Assembly: GCA_028281945.1 (NCBI GenBank) | Contig: JANQIW010000119.1 | Coordinates: 34,797 to 98,796, forward strand | Length of the DNA: 64,000 nucleotides | Source: Prochloraceae cyanobacterium PL24a_bin.78 | GTDB taxonomy: Bacteria; Cyanobacteriota; Cyanobacteriia; Cyanobacteriales; JANQIW01 | Direction: 5' to 3' | Shown here: positions 1 through 8,402 of the stretch, piece after piece | Numbering within the stretch: the first letter of the stretch is position 1 | Layout of the letters: the number at the start of each line of letters is the position of its first letter | Notes under the pieces: generated by a model | What the model was told of the DNA's origin: nothing | Database searches by the model: none | The model's input: only the letters and a program-made list of their open reading frames with translations | Translations under genes and position numbers: made by a program

Positions 1-45
1 CTCTTCTTCATCTCTATCACTATTACGGGAAAAATGATCTAACTT
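1..45 (-). repeat. Dispersed intergenic repeat, copy a (partial)
   Basis: The minus strand carries TAATAGTGATAGA followed by a GAAGAAG stretch. The same core occurs at 31297-31309 (+) and 43328-43340 (-), and a weaker form near 49940. Here, as at 43340, it is preceded on the minus strand by GATCATTTTTC. The copy may be cut by the window edge. Nothing else recognisable lies between it and the next gene. Confidence 0.45.
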
Positions 46-194
46 ATTCATCTTCTCATCCTTCCCATCCTCCACATTGTCTCTAATCAATCTCGATTAC
101 TGGTAAATCTTTATAAAAAATTTATAATTCTCCAATTTGTTAGTATTTATAATAGTTGAGAAAACCTAAGTAATTTCAAGGATATCTTATCGAT

Positions 195-1412
195 ATGGCG
201 ACTTTTACTGTTAATAATACTAATGATAGTGGTGCAGGAAGTCTAAGACAGGCTATTATAGATGCCAATGCAAGTGACACTGACGATATAATTGTATTTG
301 ATCCTTCCCTTAATTCAGCAACTATTGATTTATTTTCAGCATTACCCACTATTACTGATGGGGTGACATTTGATGCTTCTAATTTGTATAATGGCATAAC
401 TATTGATGCTGGCCTACAAGATTTTCAGGTTTTAACTATTGATGGGCCTGATGAATTTGATGTATTTATAGATAGAGTAAGAATTACTGGAGGAAATTCT
501 TCTGGCCCTGGAGGAGGTATTTCTGCAACTAATCAAAATATTTTCCTGAATAATTCTACTGTTGCTGGAAACTTCACTAATGGTGAAGATTCAGATGGAG
601 GCGGAATATTTTTATTAAACGGTGATTTAACTGTAAGAAATTCAACCATTTCTGGAAATTCCACCATCGGTTTCAATTCAGAAGGGGGTGGAATACATTC
701 GGTGTATGGAAATGTAAATATAACCAACTCTACAATATCTGGTAATTCAACTAATGCATTAAGTTCAGAAGGAGGGGGAATATTTTTAAACCAAGGTGAT
801 TTATTCGTAACAAATTCTACCATATTTGGAAATTCCCTTAATGAAGGTAATTCAAGAGGAGGCGGAATCAATGTAAATTCTGGGACGGGAACTATTAATA
901 ATACCATCATTATTGGTAATACATCACGAGGCAATAGACCAGATGATGTATCTGGTAGTTTTGTCAGTAATGGTCATAATATTTTGGCAGATCTTAGAAA
1001 TAGTATCGGTTTTGCTTCACAAGAAGAAGTGGGTCTTCCGGTTGAGAGAATACTTGATCCCAATTTACAAAATAATGGCGGTTCTACGGAAACTCATCTT
1101 TTAGTTGGGGGAAGTATCGCTATTGATGGAGGAAGTAATGATGTTATTGTCCCACATAATAGTCAGTGGGAAACAGATCAAAGAGGATTAGGATTATTGG
1201 AATTCTTCAATAACTCAGGATCACAATCCATTGAAATTTCATCAGACATAGATCCTGCAGAAAGAGAAAATACTAGAGTCTTCAATGACATCATAGATAT
1301 TGGTGCAATTGAATTTACAGAAGTCCCAGAATCTTCAGGAGTCATGGGGATATTTACTGTATTTCTGCTAATGGTTATTTTCCTAAGAAGAAAGAAAAAT
1401 TTTAATTCCTAA
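195..1412 (+). CDS. Beta-helix surface protein with PEP-CTERM-like C-terminal anchor
   Basis: The 405-residue protein opens with a CSLREA-like segment (SGAGSLRQAI, about residues 12-21). It continues as right-handed parallel beta-helix repeats, in which N-STISGNS and GGGI words recur every 25-35 residues to about residue 250. The C-terminus has VPESSGVMGI, a hydrophobic stretch and the basic end RRKKN, which is the layout of a PEP-CTERM sorting signal with Ser in place of the second Pro. No Sec signal peptide is seen at the N-terminus, and AAGGA lies 12 bases before the ATG. Known beta-helix proteins of this type are surface or extracellular, often with polysaccharide-related roles; the ligand here cannot be told. 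It is related to the paralogous pair at 25086-28621, which carry a different tail. Confidence 0.75.
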   Translation: MATFTVNNTNDSGAGSLRQAIIDANASDTDDIIVFDPSLNSATIDLFSALPTITDGVTFDASNLYNGITIDAGLQDFQVLTIDGPDEFDVFIDRVRITGGNSSGPGGGISATNQNIFLNNSTVAGNFTNGEDSDGGGIFLLNGDLTVRNSTISGNSTIGFNSEGGGIHSVYGNVNITNSTISGNSTNALSSEGGGIFLNQGDLFVTNSTIFGNSLNEGNSRGGGINVNSGTGTINNTIIIGNTSRGNRPDDVSGSFVSNGHNILADLRNSIGFASQEEVGLPVERILDPNLQNNGGSTETHLLVGGSIAIDGGSNDVIVPHNSQWETDQRGLGLLEFFNNSGSQSIEISSDIDPAERENTRVFNDIIDIGAIEFTEVPESSGVMGIFTVFLLMVIFLRRKKNFNS

Positions 1413-1563
1413 TTTGAGATCAATTAGATCTTAATGATAATTTTTATCCTGAAAATACCATAATCTTAAATAATCAAAAAGAAAATATTTTTTTTGAAAA
1501 GTTTGCATTGCAAAAAATTATAATTTTAATAAAAATTTACTAAATTTACCTTGCATTACTAGA

Positions 1564-3240
1564 TTATTCCTGAGAAACCGATCGAGATTTGGCAATTCGC
1601 CAACTTAAAAGGATAACAGGAATAATTCCTACTAAAACTATAGCTAATGCAGGTGCTGAAGCTTCTATTAATCTTTCATCTGAAGCATATTGGTATACAC
1701 GAACCGCTAAGGTATCAAAATTTGCCGGACGAATAACTAAAGTTGCTGGTAATTCTTTCATAACATCGACAAACACTAACATGGTAGCAGTTAACATCCC
1801 ACTCCACATTAAGGGCGCATGTATCTGAACTAAAGTACTACTAGGGTTATATCCTAACGATCGAGCGGCATCATCTAAACTAGGTTTAATCTTGTTGAGA
1901 CTGGATTCTACAGTGCCGAAGGAGACTGATAAAAATCGCACGAGATAGGCAAAAATTAAAGCAGTAATAGTGCCACTAAGCAACAAACCAGTAGAAAGAT
2001 TAAATGTATCACGCATGAAACTATCTAAAGTATTATCAAACCTTGCCATAGGTATTAATGCCCCTACCGCAATTACAGAGCCTGGGATAGCATAACCACT
2101 AGCTGCTATTCTGACGGCGATAGCCATCCCTAAATTCTGGTTGAGGCGTTGGCCATAAGCTAGTAAGACGGAAACTATCATGGCTAGTAATGCGCTTATC
2201 ATGGCGAGGATAAAGCTATTTTTGGCTAATTCAAAGAAACTATCGTTTAAGGTTTCTTCGGCGTGTCTAATTGTCAAATTGAGAAAGAATCCTCCGGGAA
2301 TCAGGAAGCCTAACACTAGAGGAATTAAACAGGCGATTTGAGCAAATATCGATCGTACTAATCCCAATTTATACTTTGGTAATTGTTTTTGAGAACTACC
2401 TCCTTGATAATAACGTGCTTGACTTCGGGACCAACGCTCTAAGACAATTAAAATAATTACGAAGATTGTCAAAAATCCTGCTAATTGGGCGGCGGCTATT
2501 CTATCTCCTAAGCCAAACCAAGTTCGATAAATGCCGGTGGTAAATGTATTAATACCAAAATATTCTACTGTGCCCACATCATTGAGGGTTTCCATTAATG
2601 CTAGGGCTAATCCGGCGATAATTGATGGCCTAGCTAAGGGTAAGGCGATTGTGAAAAAGCCACGCCAAGGGCCACATCCTAAAGCACGAGAGGCTTCTAA
2701 GGTGTTGACTGATTGCTCTAAAAAGGCTACTCTGGCTAGTAAATACACATAAGGATATAATACTAGGGCAAGCATGAGTATTGCGCCGGGGAGTGTTCGG
2801 ATATTAGGAAACCAATAATCGTTAATACTTGTCCAGCCAAATACTTCTCTAAGCCAGATTTGTACTGGGCCAAAGTAATCTAACATATTTGTATAAGCGT
2901 ATGCTAATAGATATGAGGGGGCTGCTAGGGGTAATAATAGTGCCCATTCAAAGATACTACTTCCTTTAAATTTACACATAGTTACTAACCATGCTGTGCC
3001 TACTCCTGTTATTAATACTAAGATTCCTACTCCTAACATTAAATAAAGTGTGTTGAGGATATAGTCTTTTAAGACTGTATTGACTAAGTGATTCCAAATA
3101 TCTCCTGAGTCATAAAAAACACTGGTTAATACTGCTATGGCTGGAGTTGATATGATAATTGCGATGATAATTACGAAAGTGCTTAATGGGTTTATTTTAT
3201 TTAAGAGTGTTTCTATATTAGTTTGGTTTGCAGTTTTCAT
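1564..3240 (-). CDS. futB: Iron(III) ABC transporter permease, FutB/HitB-like
   Basis: This 558-residue polytopic inner-membrane protein has two fused binding-protein-dependent permease domains. Each has an EAA-type loop: LEASRALGCGPWRGFF around residues 181-196 and DDAARSLGYNPSSTLVQIHA in the second half. A double-length permease of this size is characteristic of ferric iron importers (FutB, HitB, SfuB). The energy from an ATPase and a periplasmic iron-binding protein is needed, but neither gene is next to it, as is common for cyanobacterial fut genes. It is read alone on the minus strand. Assignment to iron rather than thiamine or another ligand rests on family resemblance. No clear ribosome binding site precedes the ATG. 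Confidence 0.75.
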   Translation of the reverse strand: MKTANQTNIETLLNKINPLSTFVIIIAIIISTPAIAVLTSVFYDSGDIWNHLVNTVLKDYILNTLYLMLGVGILVLITGVGTAWLVTMCKFKGSSIFEWALLLPLAAPSYLLAYAYTNMLDYFGPVQIWLREVFGWTSINDYWFPNIRTLPGAILMLALVLYPYVYLLARVAFLEQSVNTLEASRALGCGPWRGFFTIALPLARPSIIAGLALALMETLNDVGTVEYFGINTFTTGIYRTWFGLGDRIAAAQLAGFLTIFVIILIVLERWSRSQARYYQGGSSQKQLPKYKLGLVRSIFAQIACLIPLVLGFLIPGGFFLNLTIRHAEETLNDSFFELAKNSFILAMISALLAMIVSVLLAYGQRLNQNLGMAIAVRIAASGYAIPGSVIAVGALIPMARFDNTLDSFMRDTFNLSTGLLLSGTITALIFAYLVRFLSVSFGTVESSLNKIKPSLDDAARSLGYNPSSTLVQIHAPLMWSGMLTATMLVFVDVMKELPATLVIRPANFDTLAVRVYQYASDERLIEASAPALAIVLVGIIPVILLSWRIAKSRSVSQE

Positions 3241-3294
3241 CGGATAAGATTGATTGATAATATATTTTTAAGTTTAAATTGTACAATTTTTTTT

Positions 3295-4227
3295 TTATTT
3301 GCCTTGATACCAAGGTAAAGTTGGCCCTGTGGGAACTATTTTTGATGGATTTAAGGCTTTGATAGAATAATAACCCTGTTTGATATGGGTAATGTTAGTG
3401 GTTTTTTTTAATGCTGGAATCTGAGATAATCTTTCCAAATAGTTTTGGAGAAAAGAATAATCTGCTAATTTTCGGATATTACATTTAAAAATTCCATGAT
3501 AGGCGGCATCAAAATGTACTAAAGTTATATACAGACGGATATCATTTTCTGTTAGACAATCCCTAAATAGATATATTCGATTGTCGCTAAGACGATTTTC
3601 TAATTCGTCAAGGGTATTAAAAACTGGAATTACTGCTTCTTCATCGGCTATTTGAGTTGTGGCAAAGCGTACTTTATATACGCCATTATTTAAAGTATCA
3701 TACATCCATGTATTGAGTTTGTCGATTTCTCCTTGTAAATTTTGAGGATATAAATTGATGTCAGTATCTCTAGATGTATCCCTTAAATTCTCAAAGCAGG
3801 TATTCAATAAACGAATAATATCTGGGGATTCGTTATTGACGATAGTTTTTGCTTGTTTATCCCAAAGCAGCGGTACTGTTGCACGGCCAGTATATAATGA
3901 ATCTGCTAAGGTATAGAGTTGGTGTATCTGGGTAAAACCATTGAGGGAATCTTCACTGGCATCGGGGTATTTACCAAATTTCCAACCTTCATCGGTAAGG
4001 AAAGGTTCCACGATTGAAACACTAATTACCTTTTCTAATCCTTTTAATTTCCTAGTAATGAGGGTGCGATGTGCCCAAGGGCAAATTAATGCTACATATA
4101 GATGATAGGGAGTTTCCCATTCTACTGGGGTATTTCTAAAGTATGAAGTTTGCCGAATGAATCTTCCTTGTTGATCTTTTGCTTGCAGAGGATTCCATTT
4201 TTCTTTCCATTCTCCATTTACTAACAT
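3295..4227 (-). CDS. Glutathionyl-hydroquinone reductase-like (ECM4/YqjG, Xi-class GST)
   Basis: The 310-residue protein has the ICPWAHR motif at residues 48-54, where the Cys of CPW is the catalytic thiol of Xi-class glutathione transferases. It is followed by a thioredoxin-fold half and a long helical C-terminal half containing YPQNLQGEIDKLNTWMYD, the usual YP..L..EI..LN.W.Y signature. Members reduce glutathionyl-hydroquinones using glutathione in the cytoplasm. It ends 38 bases before the secF-side gap and reads in the same direction as secDF and futB, so a shared transcript with secF is possible but unproven. Confidence 0.8.
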   Translation of the reverse strand: MLVNGEWKEKWNPLQAKDQQGRFIRQTSYFRNTPVEWETPYHLYVALICPWAHRTLITRKLKGLEKVISVSIVEPFLTDEGWKFGKYPDASEDSLNGFTQIHQLYTLADSLYTGRATVPLLWDKQAKTIVNNESPDIIRLLNTCFENLRDTSRDTDINLYPQNLQGEIDKLNTWMYDTLNNGVYKVRFATTQIADEEAVIPVFNTLDELENRLSDNRIYLFRDCLTENDIRLYITLVHFDAAYHGIFKCNIRKLADYSFLQNYLERLSQIPALKKTTNITHIKQGYYSIKALNPSKIVPTGPTLPWYQGK

Positions 4228-4265
4228 TGGTATTTTCTGTTTTAGGTTATTTTTTCTGATTTTTT

Positions 4266-5321
4266 TTATTGTTCATCAGTTTGATTATTTATTTCTTCAT
4301 CAAGTTTACTGTCAGATTGAGGGTTTGATTCTTGGTAAATTTCTTCATCAGATTGATTATCAGATTTATAATAAGATTTTTTATCGGATTTATCGTATTC
4401 ATTTTCACGACGATTACGCCACCATGCTAATAAAGTGCTAGCAAAAAAGATACTGGAGTATGAGCCTAAAGTAAATCCTATGATTAATGCTAGAGCAAAA
4501 TATTTCAGTGTGTCTCCACCAAATAAAAATATCCCTACTAAAGGCAGTAAAGTAGTTAAAGTTGTATTGACTGAACGAGTTAAAGTTTGATTTACGCCGT
4601 AATCTACAATGGTATTTATGGAATCTTCGGGGTATTGTTCGATATTTTCCCGAATTCGATCGTAAATTACCACCGTATCGTTAACGGAAAAACCGATAAT
4701 AGTCAGTAACGCAACTAAGAAAAGACTGTCAACTTCTAAGCCCAAGACTAAACCAAATACCGAGAATATTCCAGCAGTTATGACAACATCGTGAAATAAA
4801 GCCAGAATTGCAAAGATAGCATAGTCGAATTGGAAGCGCACACTTAGGTAAGCAATGATGCCAAAGAAAGAAACAATTAGTGCCAACAAACCGGATACGA
4901 ATAATTCTTGTCCAATAGTAGGCCCTACAGTATCAATTTGAGTTTTTGTCTCATCAAAAGTGCCTATTTTTTGACTTAAAACATTTTGTAATTGGGTGCG
5001 TTTTTCCACATTTAAAGTTTTGGTACCAATGGATAAACCAGTTTGAGAATTACCTACAATTTGGACATTACTATTACCTAAATCTTGATTATTTAAAACT
5101 TCTCTTACTTCGACAATATCAATAGGATTGTTGCAATTATCTGGAATATTACAATCTAATTCTAACTGTAATCTAGTTCCTCCAATAAAATCTAAACTAG
5201 GGCGTAAAGGCGCATTAAAAGTAAGAAAAGAAACAATCATTGCCAAGATACTAGCAATAATTCCAATTCCAGAAATACTCCACCAAATACGCTGACGTTT
5301 AATAACACTAAATTGAATCAT
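4266..5321 (-). CDS. secF: Protein translocase subunit SecF
   Basis: SecF works with SecD at the Sec translocon, using the proton-motive force to help preproteins across the plasma or thylakoid membrane. The protein has an N-terminal membrane helix, the conserved [11 protein letters not shown] segment after it, a periplasmic domain, and a five-helix C-terminal block with [14 protein letters not shown] and [14 protein letters not shown]. The length of 351 residues includes an unusually long, hydrophilic tail after about residue 300 that is rich in Ser, Asp, Gln and Lys ([16 protein letters not shown]), which is not part of the SecF core. It lies downstream of secD in the same direction with a 159-base gap full of short repeats. 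Confidence 0.95.
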   Translation of the reverse strand: MIQFSVIKRQRIWWSISGIGIIASILAMIVSFLTFNAPLRPSLDFIGGTRLQLELDCNIPDNCNNPIDIVEVREVLNNQDLGNSNVQIVGNSQTGLSIGTKTLNVEKRTQLQNVLSQKIGTFDETKTQIDTVGPTIGQELFVSGLLALIVSFFGIIAYLSVRFQFDYAIFAILALFHDVVITAGIFSVFGLVLGLEVDSLFLVALLTIIGFSVNDTVVIYDRIRENIEQYPEDSINTIVDYGVNQTLTRSVNTTLTTLLPLVGIFLFGGDTLKYFALALIIGFTLGSYSSIFFASTLLAWWRNRRENEYDKSDKKSYYKSDNQSDEEIYQESNPQSDSKLDEEINNQTDEQ

Positions 5322-5329
5322 GGTGATTT

Positions 5330-5395
5330 TTGATAATTAATGGTTGATAATTAATGGTTAATAATGAATAGCTAATGGTTATTAATACCTCAAGA
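5330..5395. repeat. Short direct repeats between secD and secF
   Basis: ATAATTAATGGTT is repeated twice in a row and followed by two weaker copies (TAATGGTTATTAAT). The word TTAATGGTTAATGG recurs near 41540, so this looks like a short repeat family common in AT-rich cyanobacterial spacers rather than a control element specific to secF. Confidence 0.5.
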
Positions 5396-5480
5396 TTTTG
5401 TTTCCTAACCAAAAACTTTAGAGATTGATAGTGGTTAGAAAACCCCTTGAAATTTCTTCTATTAAAATTTCTCCCAATAA

Positions 5481-6902
5481 TCAATTATTAACAGGTAAAT
5501 TAGGACAAAATAATTCAGGTTTTTTGCGAATTCCAGGCACACCTAAAACAGTAAATAATAATAATGTGCGACTACAAGTAACCGCTGTAAACATACTAAC
5601 TACCACACCTGTAGCTAAAGTTAAAGCAAAACCTTTGACTAATCCGGAGCCTAACCAAAATAAAGCAGCACAAGCAATTAAAGTAGTTACATTACTATCT
5701 AGAATACTAGAAAAAGCACGATAAAAACCCGATTCAACCGATCGATAAAGAGTTTTTCCCTTGCGTAATTCTTCCCTTGTGCGCTCAAAAATCAAGACAT
5801 TAGCATCAACAGCCATACCAATACTCAAGATAAAGCCTGCAATTCCCGGTAAAGTGAGGGTAACGCCAATGAGAGAATAGGCACTTAAGGTGAGGATAGT
5901 ATAAATTAACAAAGCAACATCAGCAATGATTCCTGGCAAGCGATAATAAACCGCCACATAAATCAATACCAAAGCCAAGCCAGCCACACCAGCAATAATA
6001 CTTCTACGAATACTATCTTGCCCTAAACTAGCACCCACCGTGCGGTTTTCTACAATTTCCACAGGTACCGGTAACGCACCACCTTTGAGTTGTAAAGCCA
6101 ACTCCCTAGCTTCTTGAATCCCGAAATTACCACTAACTACAGCCATACCACCTTCAATGCCTCGTTGTCGGTATTGTGCATCTACACGTGGCGCGCTGAT
6201 TAATTCATCGTCGAGAAAAATTCCCAAACCTCGGCCGGTTCCTGCTATTCTTTTGGTAAGCTCGGCAAATTTTGCTGCACCTTCGTTGTCAAAGGTAATA
6301 GCCACTTCCCAGTTATCGCTATTAGGGATAGGTTGGTGTCTAGCGTTTGTGAGATTTTTACCGCTTAATTCCGCTTCCTCAAATAATTTTTTCCTAATCT
6401 CTTCTATTTCTTGTTGTTTGGCTACCAGTTGGGATTGTATTTCTTCATTATCTGGGTTTTCCAACTGTTGGGTGAGGATTTCGATCAATTCTTGTTGCCT
6501 AATATCCAATTCTGCTTGGGTTTCAGGGTTATCGGTTTCCACCCTAAATTCCAATTGTGCGGTGCCTCCTAAGACTCTTTCTGCCTCTTCTGGGTTGCTT
6601 ACCCCTGGCAGTTGTACTAAAATACGATCGTTCCCTACACTTTGAACTACTGCCTCGGATACCCCCAAACTATTAACTCTATTGCTAATAACTGCTTGCA
6701 CACCTTCTAATTTATCTTGTGTAATTTCCGGTACTTTTTCGGTAGTTTTTAATTGTATAGTTAATTGGGAACCTCCCCTCAAGTCTAATCCCAGTTGAAT
6801 GGGAGATTGTGGAGGGTTTTGTAGTAGTGGATAGGTTAAAAATGCCACTGCGCCTAATACTAAGGCTAATATTATGGCGATTAAAACGCGCTGTTTTTCC
6901 AT
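5481..6902 (-). CDS. secD: Protein translocase subunit SecD
   Basis: The 473-residue protein has an N-terminal membrane helix, then LGLDLRGGSQLTIQL (about residues 38-52, the SecD hallmark), a large P1 periplasmic domain with a glutamine-rich coiled stretch around residues 120-170, and the C-terminal five-helix RND block containing GMAVDANVLIFERTREELR. It forms the SecDF complex with the product of the next gene and drives late steps of Sec export with the proton gradient. The gene follows an accessory block. From memory, in many cyanobacteria pdhB lies directly upstream of secD, whereas here about 7.4 kb separates them. Confidence 0.95.
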   Translation of the reverse strand: MEKQRVLIAIILALVLGAVAFLTYPLLQNPPQSPIQLGLDLRGGSQLTIQLKTTEKVPEITQDKLEGVQAVISNRVNSLGVSEAVVQSVGNDRILVQLPGVSNPEEAERVLGGTAQLEFRVETDNPETQAELDIRQQELIEILTQQLENPDNEEIQSQLVAKQQEIEEIRKKLFEEAELSGKNLTNARHQPIPNSDNWEVAITFDNEGAAKFAELTKRIAGTGRGLGIFLDDELISAPRVDAQYRQRGIEGGMAVVSGNFGIQEARELALQLKGGALPVPVEIVENRTVGASLGQDSIRRSIIAGVAGLALVLIYVAVYYRLPGIIADVALLIYTILTLSAYSLIGVTLTLPGIAGFILSIGMAVDANVLIFERTREELRKGKTLYRSVESGFYRAFSSILDSNVTTLIACAALFWLGSGLVKGFALTLATGVVVSMFTAVTCSRTLLLFTVLGVPGIRKKPELFCPNLPVNN

Positions 6903-7149
6903 CTATATTTTTTCTAATTTTGCTTTTGCTATGATAATACTTTTTAATGCTTTCTTAAATTAATGCTTGCTTAAGATATTTAGGTTTAAAGGTTGATTGG
7001 TTTTTAGTATAAAAATTTTTTGGTATTTATAAATTTAAGAGTTTTAATATTACTTCAGGTTAATCTTCATCTGAATTTTCTTTACTTGATTCTACAAAAT
7101 AAAAGCCACTGGCTGCTGAAAGTAATGGTACGATTACTGTGAAGATTTT

Positions 7150-7452
7150 TTAGGCTGTTTCATCTATTATGGAATAAGCTTGTTGTTGATTTTCTGGTAT
7201 CTCGAATAAGATTACCGATGCCATAATACAATACCACATAATTACTAATGTAAGTGCAGCTACAAAGATATAAGCCAAGTTTCTTGCGACTTTAGCTTTA
7301 ATTTTTTTTACTGAAAGAGGTTCAATTTTTATTTCTTCTTTCCGTGCGCCTTTTTGTGTTTGTTCACTAATTTTTTCATATTTATCTTGATCTGCTGGTA
7401 GTTTTTTTTCAATTTCTCCACTTCCTATTAATTCTTGTTTTTTTTCTTCCAT
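7150..7452 (-). CDS. Small membrane protein, probably truncated by an in-frame stop
   Basis: The 100 residues seen consist of a charged, Lys/Glu-rich cytoplasmic part (about residues 1-55) and one strong membrane helix (AYIFVAALTLVIMWYCIMAS, about 61-80). The reading ends at a TAA (7150-7152). The same frame then stays open for 29 more codons to TAA at 7060-7062, and these encode a second hydrophobic segment ending in GFYFVESS and an acidic tail. Small two-helix proteins ending in a GFYFG-like motif are common in cyanobacteria, so this is likely a gene with a nonsense mutation, or a sequencing error. I do not know a function. Confidence 0.55.
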   Translation of the reverse strand: MEEKKQELIGSGEIEKKLPADQDKYEKISEQTQKGARKEEIKIEPLSVKKIKAKVARNLAYIFVAALTLVIMWYCIMASVILFEIPENQQQAYSIIDETA

Positions 7453-7668
7453 AGTAATATTGATAATTATTTAATAATAAGCCCTATTTTAATATTTTAT
7501 GTTAAATTGCAAGTGATTATTTCCTATAAAGACCAATTAAGCTTAGTTTATTTTGTTTGATGGGATGTTAAAATTTATGCCACGAAAATTTCTATAGACA
7601 CAAATTTTTAATTTTAATAATAGTAAATGAATATTACGTTTATTGATGAGATCTTTAGATTTAATTTT

Positions 7669-7917
7669 TTACTGTAGAGCTATATCCAATGTCATAAGTA
7701 TTTCAGCCAAAGGATCTATTTTTTTGTTTGATAAACTATTTTTTTTGATTAATTCATCTGATTTACTTTTGTTTTCAGCGTAAAACTCCATTAGTTCTAA
7801 TCCTCTAAGAATTACTTCTCCTTCGCTAATTCCTAGTTTTTTAGCTATTTGCTGAAGATATTGAGAGTTTTGACTATCTAAAGTTATTCTAGTTCCTGTT
7901 TTATTTTTTTTAAACAT
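7669..7917 (-). CDS. Small ribbon-helix-helix-like protein
   Basis: The start is set at 7917 (MFKKNKTG) because AAGGAGT lies 6-7 bases upstream on the minus strand; a longer reading from 7983 adds 22 basic residues and has no such site. The 82-residue product has TRITLDSQNSQYLQQIAKKL followed by GISEGEVILRGLELMEFY, a beta strand plus two helices typical of small RHH DNA-binding proteins such as antitoxins and copy-number regulators. No toxin-like partner gene adjoins it, so it may be a stand-alone regulator. The role is inferred from the fold pattern only. Confidence 0.55.
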   Translation of the reverse strand: MFKKNKTGTRITLDSQNSQYLQQIAKKLGISEGEVILRGLELMEFYAENKSKSDELIKKNSLSNKKIDPLAEILMTLDIALQ

Positions 7918-8402
7918 AGAACCACTCCTTTTTTTAGTGAACTTATTATTCATTTTATGGTTTTTATTTCTCAATTTGCTCAAGAATTTTGATGTTTTAA
8001 GCTATTTCAAATTGTTTTTAGTTTAATTTTTGATCAATTTTTCTTGATTACAAAACCTATAGAATTTTTGGTTAACTTGTTTTTCCATTGAATATGCCTC
8101 CATAGAAAGATCAGGTTAAATGTCAAATTTACTTGATATAAAGCTACATTTATTATAATAGAAAAATATCCTGAAAAATTTCTACCGTCAAAAAAATTTA
8201 ATAACTAGAATTAACCCTCAATAAGATTTGCTAAATAATTGAGGTAAATCTAAGAATTCTTAATAGTTAAAAGCTAGAATTTGGTAACACTTAGCTGTTT
8301 ACTTGTTAGCTTTGAAAATATATGCTATCTTTAGCAATTAAAATCAGACATAATATAAACAATATAGTAATATTATCAATAAATACAAAACTCAAAAAAA
8401 CC
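7918..8402. other. Intergenic region with candidate promoter for the TPR gene
   Basis: This AT-rich spacer lies between divergent genes. A plus-strand TTGATA at 8133-8138 and TATAAT at 8154-8159, 15 bases apart, could start the TPR gene transcript; the spacing is short, so this is tentative. No repeat, RNA gene or open frame was recognised. Confidence 0.3.

Noticed and set aside
533..934. Minus-strand frame with many PPP-ELPS repeats
   Set aside because: Shadow of the beta-helix gene on the plus strand; similar shadows occur opposite all the beta-helix and FG-GAP genes.
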